Source: Ruminococcaceae bacterium UBA1236 (GTDB taxonomy: Bacteria > Bacillota > Clostridia > Oscillospirales > Acutalibacteraceae). Taken from it: a stretch of 64,000 bases of DNA. Of the stretch, positions 35,441 to 42,957 are shown one piece after another. A program made the position numbers and the translations under genes. Each line of letters starts with the position of its first letter. The stretch's first letter is position 1. Where the stretch lies: NCBI GenBank assembly GCA_002309055.1, contig DBWO01000051.1, positions 35,001 through 99,000 of the forward strand, in the 5' to 3' direction. The notes beneath the pieces were generated by a model. The model saw only the letters and a program-made list of their open reading frames with translations. It searched no databases and had not been told where the DNA came from.

Positions 35441-36457
35441 TCAGAATATAAGACCGGGGATGAATCTGAGCGCAGCACCTATAAACTCGATTACTGCGGT
35501 AGTCGCATCGGCCATTGCGGTGTAAATGGTTACGGTAACCTCGTTTGTTATACGCTGCTCATGGATATAGGCAAACTTGGTGAGGAAATCCCACATAACC
35601 GATTTGAAATCGCTCATACCGAGACCTGAGGTCTTGAAGCTTTCAAGCAAATCGTAGTTAATCTCGGTTACTTCTTCCTCATCTTCTGTATGAGTTTCGG
35701 TAGCAAATGTGAGATAGCTGAAGGGAAGGTCCTTGCCGTCGCCGTACTGACCGGCGGTGGGCCCGAAAATATCCTTGCACTTATTGACAAAGTTCATACC
35801 CGAGAAAGTGTCAAAATGAGCGCTGCCGAAGTCAACCATAAGGAAGCGGTAAATCTTCAGATCGGAAGGAGCGGGGATATATGCGCCGCAGTGTGCGCAC
35901 TTGCCCTTGTTTGAGTTGTAAATAGTGAAGAGGGAAATGCCGCCGTTCGCTTTGCCGCAGGCGGGGCAGTTAAACGCGTAGTAAGCGGAAATGGTTATGG
36001 ATTCGCTGTCACGCCTGGGAAGAGTGATACCAACGTCATCAACCATCTCTTTTTCTTCCGCATCGGCAATAGTATATGCCTTACCCTCTATGATGTTATA
36101 CATGCAGGAAGACTCGAGGCCGTAAACGAACTCGCCTTTTGTCATATTATCATTGTCCGCTCTGAGACTTTCATCTTTGTCGTAATCATAGGCGCCTTCG
36201 GGAAGCTCGGGATCGTTGCCCTCAGGATTGGTGGGATCCTCGGGATTTTCGGGATCCGTGGTATCGGTGTTGCCGGTAGGATCCGTGTCGCCTGTAGTAT
36301 CTGTGTCGCCGGTAGTATCTGTGTCACCTGTAGTGTCGGTGTCACCGGCTAAGGTTGTGCCTGTGTCGTCACCGTCGGTGCCGTCCGCGAAAGCTACCGC
36401 GCAAACGGTAAGAGTAAGCAGGAAAGCCATCAATAAGGCAATAAGTTTCTTTGACAT
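35441..36457 (-). CDS. Secreted protein with Gly-Asp-Thr-Asp-Thr repeats and zinc ribbon
   Basis: Protein of 338 residues. A signal peptide (KKLIALLMAFLLTLTVCAVAFA) is followed by a low-complexity spacer: TGDTDT units at about 38-66 and an acidic Pro/Glu stretch to about 90. The folded part carries a zinc-ribbon pair CPACGK and CAHCG some 25 residues apart, unusual in an exported protein, and ends in a hydrophobic helix (AVIEFIGAALRFIPGLIF) that could hold it to the membrane. Start ATG 36457 has GGAGG eight bases upstream; an in-frame extension to 36673 crosses the promoter. No family recognised. Confidence 0.75.
   Translation of the reverse strand: MSKKLIALLMAFLLTLTVCAVAFADGTDGDDTGTTLAGDTDTTGDTDTTGDTDTTGDTDPTGNTDTTDPENPEDPTNPEGNDPELPEGAYDYDKDESLRADNDNMTKGEFVYGLESSCMYNIIEGKAYTIADAEEKEMVDDVGITLPRRDSESITISAYYAFNCPACGKANGGISLFTIYNSNKGKCAHCGAYIPAPSDLKIYRFLMVDFGSAHFDTFSGMNFVNKCKDIFGPTAGQYGDGKDLPFSYLTFATETHTEDEEEVTEINYDLLESFKTSGLGMSDFKSVMWDFLTKFAYIHEQRITNEVTVTIYTAMADATTAVIEFIGAALRFIPGLIF
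36260..36346 (-). repeat. 18-bp tandem repeats coding TGDTDT units
   Basis: About four to five direct copies of an 18-base unit (GTGTCGCCTGTAGTATCT-like on the plus strand) inside the secreted zinc-ribbon protein gene, encoding its Thr/Asp/Gly spacer. Copy number is likely variable between strains. Confidence 0.85.
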
Positions 36458-36533
36458 TTCTGAAGCCTCCGTAATAGTTTTTTCGCCGTAAAGCGCACAA
36501 ATGGCACACTGACGGCAATATATATACGGATAT

Positions 36534-36562
36534 AATATATAATATATTTGATAAATTGTCAA
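36534..36562 (-). promoter_or_regulatory. Promoter of the secreted zinc-ribbon protein gene
   Basis: Perfect TTGACA (36562-36557 on the minus strand), 17-base spacer, TATATT (36539-36534). Predicted leader of about 70 bases. The divergent gap to rhaA (about 235 bp) holds no equally clear plus-strand promoter. Confidence 0.65.
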
Positions 36563-36691
36563 TGATTTACGGCAAATTTTCTGTAATAATGCACTATATT
36601 GCCCGCCTGAAATTATTTTTCCCGTTTTCTCTTGCTTTTTCTTTAAAAAAGTGTTTAATAATAATGTAATCACGATTAAGAGGTGAAAACT

Positions 36692-37927
36692 ATGTCAAGA
36701 TACGAGGAAGCAAAAAAGATTTACGCCGCTCTCGGCACAGACGCCGGCAAAGCGATTGAGAAGCTCAGCGATGTTACAATATCCGTGCACTGCTGGCAGG
36801 GCGACGATGTAACGGGCTTTGACAGCGGCGAGGCGCTCTCAGGCGGCATTCAGACTACAGGCAACTACCCCGGCAGGGCAAGGACTCCCGAAGAGCTTAT
36901 GGCCGATATTGATAAGACCTTTTCGCTGATTCCCGGCAAAAAGAAGCTCAATCTGCACGCCTGCTACGCGATTTTTGACGGTGAAAACCCCGGCAGAGAT
37001 AAAATCAGGCCCGAGCATTTTGCGAAATGGGTGCAGTTCGCTAAAGAGAGAAATATGGGTATCGACTTTAACCCCACATTTTTCTCACACCCGATGGTAA
37101 AGGATAACCTCACCCTCTCCTCCCCCGATGAAGAGGTAAGAAAATATTGGGTTGAGCACGGCAAAGCGTGCATAAGAATCTCGGAATATTTCGCGCGCGA
37201 GACGGGCGTCCCCTGCGTTATGAATATCTGGATTCCCGACGGATACAAAGACATACCCGCGGACCGTATCGGCCCCCGCGCCAGATTCAAGAAGTCGCTT
37301 GACGAAATTCTCGGCATTGACTATGATAAATCGCTCGTCTATGTAACGCTCGAAAGCAAAGTTTTCGGCATAGGGCTTGAAAGCTACACCGTGGGCAGCG
37401 CTGAATTCTGCCTGAGCTACTCAACCAAAAACGGCATCACTCCTCTTATGGATAACGGTCACTATCATCCTACGGAGATGGTGAGCGACAAGATATCCTC
37501 ACTGCTTCTCTTCAATGACAAAATCGCTCTTCACGTCACCCGCCCCGTCAGGTGGGACAGCGACCACGTGGTGCTCTTTGACGATGAAACAAAAGAAATT
37601 GCGAAAGAGATAGTCAGAAATGACGCTCTTGACAGAGTGTTTATCGCTACAGACTATTTTGACGCGAGCATAAACAGGATTTCCGCCTGGGTAACGGGCG
37701 TAAGAAGCGTGCAGAAAGCTCTGCTTTACGCTCTGCTCGAGCCCTCAAGCCTTAAAGAGCTTCAGAACGATGCGGATTTCACCTCTCTTATGGTGAAGCA
37801 GGAGGAGCTCAAAACTGCCCCCTTCGGCGATGTGTGGGAGGAATTCCTCAGAGTAAGCGGCACACCGGCGGATTATCTCACCGAGATTAAAAAATATGAA
37901 AACGAAGTGATGGTGAAAAGAGCATGA
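36692..37927 (+). CDS. rhaA: L-rhamnose isomerase
   Basis: Cytosolic metal-dependent ketol isomerase of 411 residues interconverting L-rhamnose and L-rhamnulose. Characteristic stretches: VSVHCWQGDDVTGFD-like region near the N-terminus, LNLHACYAI, GIDFNPTFFSHP, MDNGHYHPTEMVSDKISSLL and LHVTRPVRWDSDHVV, which hold the metal-binding His, Glu and Asp residues. ATG 36692 is chosen over GTG 36683 because AGAGGTG lies upstream of it. Overlaps rhaD by four bases. No rhamnulokinase gene lies beside it. Confidence 0.96.
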   Translation: MSRYEEAKKIYAALGTDAGKAIEKLSDVTISVHCWQGDDVTGFDSGEALSGGIQTTGNYPGRARTPEELMADIDKTFSLIPGKKKLNLHACYAIFDGENPGRDKIRPEHFAKWVQFAKERNMGIDFNPTFFSHPMVKDNLTLSSPDEEVRKYWVEHGKACIRISEYFARETGVPCVMNIWIPDGYKDIPADRIGPRARFKKSLDEILGIDYDKSLVYVTLESKVFGIGLESYTVGSAEFCLSYSTKNGITPLMDNGHYHPTEMVSDKISSLLLFNDKIALHVTRPVRWDSDHVVLFDDETKEIAKEIVRNDALDRVFIATDYFDASINRISAWVTGVRSVQKALLYALLEPSSLKELQNDADFTSLMVKQEELKTAPFGDVWEEFLRVSGTPADYLTEIKKYENEVMVKRA

Positions 37928-38736
37928 AAAACATATTCGACGCGCCCTTCCTCAAGGAAATGACGGATATCACAAGCCTTATGTACCGCCTCGGGTGGGA
38001 CGAGAGAAACGGCGGCAACATCAGCTATATGCTTGATGAAAACACGGTCAGGGAATACCTTGACACCGAAAACGTGATAAGAGAAATACCCACGGGCTTT
38101 GACGCAAGCGAGCTCACCGGCAAAATCTTCATCGTGACGGGCACCGGCAAATATTTCAAAAACGTCAAGGACGACCCCGAGAACAACCTCGGCATAATCC
38201 GCATAGCGAAGGACGGCACAACAGCCGAGCTTCTCTGGGGCTACAGCGACGGCGGCAGATTCACAAGCGAGCTGCCCGCCCACCTTATGAGCCACATTCA
38301 GCGCCTGCGCGTTAACCCGGAAAACAGAATCATAATGCACTGCCACCCCGACTACACCCTCGCCATGACACAGGTGCACGAGGCGGACGAAAAGAAATTC
38401 ACAAGGACCCTCTGGGGTCAGATGACGGAAAGCATAGTTGTTTTCCCCGACGGAATAGGCGTGCTCCCCTGGATGGTATGCGGCACAAACGAGATAGGCA
38501 TAGCTACAGCGGAAAAGATGAAGCAGTACCGCCTTGTTATCTGGACTCTGCACGGCATTTACGGCGCGGGCAAGGATATGGACGAGACCTTCGGCCTTAT
38601 CGAAACGGTCGAGAAAGCCGCGAAGCAGTATATTCTCACGGCAAATCTTCCCAAGGCGAGCGCGATAACGGACGATAACCTCCGCGCTCTCGCGGCTGCG
38701 TTTAAACTTGACTACAGAAAAGATTTTCTTGATTAA
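37924..38736 (+). CDS. rhaD: Rhamnulose-1-phosphate aldolase
   Basis: Class II zinc aldolase of 270 residues splitting L-rhamnulose-1-phosphate to DHAP and L-lactaldehyde. GGNISYML is the phosphate-binding start, HCHPDYTLAMTQVHE supplies two zinc histidines, and WTLHGIYGAGKDMDETFGLIETVEKAA the third histidine and helix. Its ATG overlaps the rhaA stop (ATGA), so the pair is translationally coupled. It is followed by a strong terminator, so rhaA-rhaD is the whole transcript. Confidence 0.96.
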   Translation: MKNIFDAPFLKEMTDITSLMYRLGWDERNGGNISYMLDENTVREYLDTENVIREIPTGFDASELTGKIFIVTGTGKYFKNVKDDPENNLGIIRIAKDGTTAELLWGYSDGGRFTSELPAHLMSHIQRLRVNPENRIIMHCHPDYTLAMTQVHEADEKKFTRTLWGQMTESIVVFPDGIGVLPWMVCGTNEIGIATAEKMKQYRLVIWTLHGIYGAGKDMDETFGLIETVEKAAKQYILTANLPKASAITDDNLRALAAAFKLDYRKDFLD

Positions 38737-38744
38737 AGCATAAA

Positions 38745-38786
38745 AATCACCCCGGCCGGAATTATATTTCCGGCCGGGATTTTTGT
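38745..38786. terminator. Bidirectional terminator after rhaD
   Basis: CCCGGCCGGAA (38751-38761) pairs with TTCCGGCCGGG (38768-38778) around a six-base loop, with TAAAAA on the left and ATTTTTG on the right; serves rhaD (+) and the lipoprotein at 38798 (-). Confidence 0.92.
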
Positions 38787-38797
38787 TCCGGGATGTT

Positions 38798-39463
38798 TTA
38801 TTCAATTATAAATTCGGCGAAAAAAGTTTTGGAAATGCCTTTTGTTTTCTTTTCGCTTATTTCCTTATAAATCCTGTATCTGCCCGGCGCAAGCACGCCG
38901 TAGATATTTGAGTAGTCAATCTCTTTTGTATAAGCATCATTTTCGGATATAATGTAAGCAATCATAATCCACTGAGGGGTGCCGTTTATGTAATCGCACT
39001 CAATCCACGCGCCGTTATCATATCTTTTTATAACATATTTCTCGCCGGTCATCAGTTCACCGTAAGGCTCGCCGTGCCCCGGCAGCCTCCTTATGACAAG
39101 CTTTCCTTTACCGGCGCCCGTCGGCTCAAAGGACATAGCTATGCCCCATTCGCCGTATTCGTTTTCAGACTTCTGACTGACGGTTGCGGTTTCGGACTCC
39201 GTCTTTTCCTGCGAAGTTGTTTCCGTCTGCGAAGCCGGCTCCGTTTCAGCCGCGTCCGTTTCGCTTTCATCTCCGGTAAGCGGCTCTGTTTCCGTGATTT
39301 CCGTCTGCGCGGTTTCTGTTTCGCCCTCTGTTACGGCGGCAGAGGTCTCATCGTCACCCGAAGCCGCTTTTTCGCCCGCGGTTTCTTTCGCGCCGCAGGA
39401 AGCAAGGCCGCAGATTAAAGCTGTGCACAGAATAACAATCAGATATTTTTTAAGCATTTTCAT
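38798..39463 (-). CDS. Lipoprotein with Thr/Glu-rich linker and Ig-like C-terminal domain
   Basis: Exported lipoprotein of 221 residues. Signal peptide with lipobox LASC (Cys about 23), then about 75 residues rich in Thr, Glu and Ser, then a beta-sandwich-like domain: WGIAMSFEPTGAGKGKLVI, YIIKRYDNGAWIECDY-like strands and a final VLAPGRYRIYKEISE...FFAEFIIE, the pattern of a small bacterial Ig-like domain found in other clostridial lipoproteins. ATG 39463 follows GGGAG. Function unknown; probably surface-exposed. Confidence 0.75.
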   Translation of the reverse strand: MKMLKKYLIVILCTALICGLASCGAKETAGEKAASGDDETSAAVTEGETETAQTEITETEPLTGDESETDAAETEPASQTETTSQEKTESETATVSQKSENEYGEWGIAMSFEPTGAGKGKLVIRRLPGHGEPYGELMTGEKYVIKRYDNGAWIECDYINGTPQWIMIAYIISENDAYTKEIDYSNIYGVLAPGRYRIYKEISEKKTKGISKTFFAEFIIE

Positions 39464-39558
39464 TTCGGAAATCTCCCATAGCGTATTTCAAAGCCCTCTG
39501 TTTATTATACGATAAAAGCGCAAAAAACCTCACGGTTATCCGGAGATAAAAACCAAAC

Positions 39559-39588
39559 ATCCCCGACCTTGATGAAAAAGTCGGGGAT
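39559..39588 (-). terminator. Terminator of the GH3/hydrolase operon
   Basis: ATCCCCGAC (39559-39567) pairs with GTCGGGGAT (39580-39588); on the minus strand it is followed by GTTTGGTTTTTATC. Lies seven bases past the last gene. Confidence 0.75.
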
Positions 39589-39595
39589 AATTATG

Positions 39596-41209
39596 TTACA
39601 CTCTGGCTCTCGGAATGAGTAATTTTGTTATGAATGTAATTGCCTTGAATACCGGGAAAAACAGGCGTTTGATCTTACGCATAAAATCATTTTTTAACTG
39701 TTCGTTTATAATATCCATCCTGTTTTTAAGCTCACCGGCGTCATAAGGCACAATCTCTCTTGTTTCTTCATTGAAGAACATATACTGAGGGTAAGCCGGG
39801 TCGTTTTTTACCGTCAGCCCCGGGGTGTTAATTATATGCTCAATAAACGCGTTTGCCTCCTCAGGAAAATCGCCGTGAGCAAGGTTTTTGACAAACCAGG
39901 TTGTTTTAGGGAAGAGACAGGCGGAGGCGTCAATGCAGATGTCCGGGCTTATGTATCCCGCTTTACCGCTTTTGACGGCTTCTCTTAAATAATCATCATC
40001 AAACGTTTCGCCGACTTTCGCGGTCTTGGCGCCGAAAGAAGCGCAATTAACTCTGCATATATTGTCTGAGGGCTCATCCGACCTTCTGCTCACGGGATAA
40101 GCCTGGCGGCCGTATTTGGTGATGTTTGTCACCCTTACGCCGTTTTCGCTTGCGTCCAGCAGAATTTCATCCGCCCTGTTCATTATATTATAGTGATAGT
40201 TGTCAATTTTTTCGATGAGGCCGGCGTATTCATCCTCAACGCCGCCGAAAACCAGTTTTTTGGCCTGCTCGTAATATTTATCCTCGCACATCGCCCACAT
40301 GCCGGGAAATGAGCCGTAGGAAGCTCTGAGAGACTCGGGGGTAATCCTCCCCGCAATCTGCTCATATACATTGTTGACAGCCCAGCATACAATGTCAAGG
40401 CCGTAAACATCGCCGGCTATTTTAAGCAGCTTATCAAGAGATTCATCCGTAAAGGTGTAATCCTCGGTAATTGCGAAGTTTATGCCGAGGTCGCTTTCGT
40501 ATGCCATTCTTTCAAGCGAGTCTGCATCCACACGAAGGTTTCCGCTGAATGCTTCGCCGACAATATCCGCGCCTTTTGCCGCGGAGGCAAAGAAGCAGAG
40601 CTGTTTCATCCTTTCGTCTTTGAACGTTTCATAATAAGCAAGCGCGAGGCAGGCGCCCTCGCATCTGCCGCATACGGCATATTCGCTGCTGCCCGTCACT
40701 CTGAGCACCGTTTCGACATACTCGCGCAGCCTGTCCATATTATCCAGCGGATCAAGGCGCCAGTCATAGTCGTAATAAAACGTTTCAAGCCCGGTGTAGT
40801 TATACATCCTGTCACGCACAACATTATCATCAAAGCCGAAACCCGAATATGAGCCGTTTTCAGGCAAACCGTCGGGGCCGAGCACAAGGTCCTTATAAGT
40901 TTCGGTCATAAACTCTATGACGGCATCACAGAAATCGGACCAGTCCTGCGTGGCAACCGACTTTAAAAACATATCTTTGTTGTCGGTAAAAAACTTTATG
41001 ACGGAATCGGTTTGAAGAACATCGTCAACTCTTCTCGGCGAACCGTCTTCATCAAGGACATATATGCCCGATGACATACCGCGCACATAGATAACGGGTA
41101 TCGGTTCCGCCGCTCCGGCCGCACTCTTTGCCGCGCCTGCCGCGAAAGCGGAAACAGTCAGCACGGCGCAAAGAAGCAGAGACAAAATTCTTTTGGAAAA
41201 TATCTTCAT
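39596..41209 (-). CDS. Secreted LCAT-like alpha/beta-hydrolase with cysteine nucleophile elbow (paralogue 2)
   Basis: Exported protein of 537 residues. Signal peptide (about 1-34), then an alpha/beta-hydrolase of the lecithin:cholesterol acyltransferase/lipase type: PVIYVRGM strand, FYYDYDWRLDPLDNMDRL (the YDWR signature), then the nucleophile elbow YAVCGRCEGACLALAYYET in which Cys 183 stands where lipases have Ser. Downstream acid/His candidates are in SPDICIDASACLFP and LAHGDFP. The C-terminus is a basic amphipathic tail (FMRKIKRLFFPVFKAITFI). Strongly similar to the next gene upstream along its length. ATG 41209 follows GGGAG. Function unknown; acyl hydrolase or transferase likely. Confidence 0.78.
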   Translation of the reverse strand: MKIFSKRILSLLLCAVLTVSAFAAGAAKSAAGAAEPIPVIYVRGMSSGIYVLDEDGSPRRVDDVLQTDSVIKFFTDNKDMFLKSVATQDWSDFCDAVIEFMTETYKDLVLGPDGLPENGSYSGFGFDDNVVRDRMYNYTGLETFYYDYDWRLDPLDNMDRLREYVETVLRVTGSSEYAVCGRCEGACLALAYYETFKDERMKQLCFFASAAKGADIVGEAFSGNLRVDADSLERMAYESDLGINFAITEDYTFTDESLDKLLKIAGDVYGLDIVCWAVNNVYEQIAGRITPESLRASYGSFPGMWAMCEDKYYEQAKKLVFGGVEDEYAGLIEKIDNYHYNIMNRADEILLDASENGVRVTNITKYGRQAYPVSRRSDEPSDNICRVNCASFGAKTAKVGETFDDDYLREAVKSGKAGYISPDICIDASACLFPKTTWFVKNLAHGDFPEEANAFIEHIINTPGLTVKNDPAYPQYMFFNEETREIVPYDAGELKNRMDIINEQLKNDFMRKIKRLFFPVFKAITFITKLLIPRARV

Positions 41210-41254
41210 AATAACTCCCTTTGAGTGATATGCCGGGAGCACGGAAAAACAAGG

Positions 41255-42898
41255 TTACGCTCTTGCCCTCGGCAAAATCAACTTGAATAAAAACATTGAT
41301 GCTTTGAAAAGAAACCCGAACCAGGGTTTGATTTTTCTGATGAAACTGCCGGCGATTGTCTCGTTGTATTCATCAAGCCGGCTTGTGTGGATATCGGGTG
41401 AATAGGGGTCGATGGTGCCGTTTACAACTTCCTGGCCGTACTCGTCTATACCGGGACCGGGGGTATAAAAAGAGTACTGCGGATACATCGGGTCGGAGTT
41501 AACGGTCATACCGTCGCACAGGGTAACGTGATAAACGAATGCGTCGGCGACCATCGGAAAATCATTGTGATGAAGGTCTTTTATGAACCAGGTTGTTTCG
41601 GGGAACATACAGGTGGACACGTCTATGCAGATATCGGGGCTTATGTATTCCGCTTTACCTTTGGCAATCGCGTTTCTGATATATTCATCGCTGAAGGTTT
41701 CGCCGACCTCGGCGGCGGTCGCTCCGAGAGAGGCGTTTGCAACCTTGCACACGCCGTCGGAAAGTGTGTCCGCGTCTTTTTCAACGGGAATAGACTGTTT
41801 GCCGTACTTAACAACATTGACTATTCTTACGCCGTCTTCGCTCGCTTCTGTTATGATTTCGTCGGCGCGGTTCATGATGTTGTAATGGTAATTGTCAATC
41901 TTCTTTATGAAGCCTGCGTATTCATCCTCAACGCCGCCGAAAACGAGCTGCTTGGCCTGCTCGTAATACTGATCCTCAACCATTGCCCAGAAACCGGGGA
42001 AAGAGCCGTAGGAAGCCCTGAGAGCGCCGGGGGTGATGCTGTCATAAATCTGCTGATAAACGTTATTTACCGCCCAGCAGACAAGATCAAGACCGTAAAC
42101 ATCGCTTGCGACCTTGAGAATCTTTATTATTGTTTCGTCGTTGATTTCGATTACATCGCCTACATTAAGGTTAACACCGAGCTCGGTGTCATAGATAAAT
42201 CTCTCAACCGCGTCGGGGTCAACGTAAAGATTGCCGCTGAACGCCTCGCCGATGGGATAGGCGCCCTTGAGACCGGAGGCATAGAAAACAAGATCGGTCA
42301 TTCTCTCATCGTGATAGGTCTCATAGTAAGTGAGAGCGAGGGCAGAGCCTTCGCACCTGCCGCAGAGCGAGAATGTTTCGCTGCCGGTCATCTCAAGGAC
42401 AAGGTCAATATAGTCCCTGAGGGCCTGCATATTCTCGGTGGGGTCAAGGCGCCAGTCATAATGAAAGTTGAACTGATCGAGGGTTTTTCCTCTCTGCATT
42501 CTGCCGTAAACAAAATCGGGATTCTGAAGGCGGGCTGTTCTTGTTTCATAGACAGGCTCGCCGTTTCCGTCAAGCCTGAGATACTTGAAGCTCTCCTCCA
42601 TAAACTCAATTACGATTTTGCAGAAATCGGACCAGTCCTGAGTAACAAACGCCTTCATAAAGACATCTGTATTATCCTGAAACAGCTTCATAAGCTCATC
42701 GGTCTTGATGGACGCACTTATCTCGTCATCATCAATCTCAACATTCATAAGCGCGAGATGCGTATTGTAGCCGAGAATATATATGACCGGCTGGTCTCTT
42801 TCCGCCGTTTCGGCAGTGCCTGTGATATTGACTGCCGCCGGAAGCGCAATCAAAAGCGCGGCGCTGAGAATAAGCGAGAGCACTCTTTTTAAAATCAT
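41255..42898 (-). CDS. Secreted LCAT-like alpha/beta-hydrolase with cysteine nucleophile elbow (paralogue 1)
   Basis: Exported protein of 547 residues, paralogue of the gene downstream (44 bp gap). Signal peptide (about 1-32), PVIYILGYNTH strand, FNFHYDWRLDPTENMQAL, and elbow FSLCGRCEGSALALTYYET with Cys 182 at the nucleophile position. Shared blocks include SYGSFPGFWAMVEDQYYEQA, FGGVEDEYAGFIKKIDNYHY, CIDVSTCMFPETTWFIKDLH and HNDFP, the last giving the candidate catalytic His. It ends in the same amphipathic tail (SFIRKIKPWFGFLFKASMF). ATG 42898 is six bases after GGAG. It follows the GH3-type gene by 59 bp. Confidence 0.78.
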   Translation of the reverse strand: MILKRVLSLILSAALLIALPAAVNITGTAETAERDQPVIYILGYNTHLALMNVEIDDDEISASIKTDELMKLFQDNTDVFMKAFVTQDWSDFCKIVIEFMEESFKYLRLDGNGEPVYETRTARLQNPDFVYGRMQRGKTLDQFNFHYDWRLDPTENMQALRDYIDLVLEMTGSETFSLCGRCEGSALALTYYETYHDERMTDLVFYASGLKGAYPIGEAFSGNLYVDPDAVERFIYDTELGVNLNVGDVIEINDETIIKILKVASDVYGLDLVCWAVNNVYQQIYDSITPGALRASYGSFPGFWAMVEDQYYEQAKQLVFGGVEDEYAGFIKKIDNYHYNIMNRADEIITEASEDGVRIVNVVKYGKQSIPVEKDADTLSDGVCKVANASLGATAAEVGETFSDEYIRNAIAKGKAEYISPDICIDVSTCMFPETTWFIKDLHHNDFPMVADAFVYHVTLCDGMTVNSDPMYPQYSFYTPGPGIDEYGQEVVNGTIDPYSPDIHTSRLDEYNETIAGSFIRKIKPWFGFLFKASMFLFKLILPRARA

Positions 42899-42957
42899 TT
42901 TCATCTCCGTTATCCTTTGTTTTTTTCTCTTTTCCCTAAGCCTTAAAAAGCCAAAGC

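Noticed and set aside
36260..36346. Short regular repeats considered as a CRISPR array
   Set aside because: Units are 18 bases with no unique spacers and are in frame within a secreted protein gene.
41528..42892. Long plus-strand open frame of 454 codons
   Set aside because: Exactly antisense to the secreted hydrolase at 41255-42898, which has a signal peptide, ribosome site and a paralogue. The antisense frame has no recognisable protein features.
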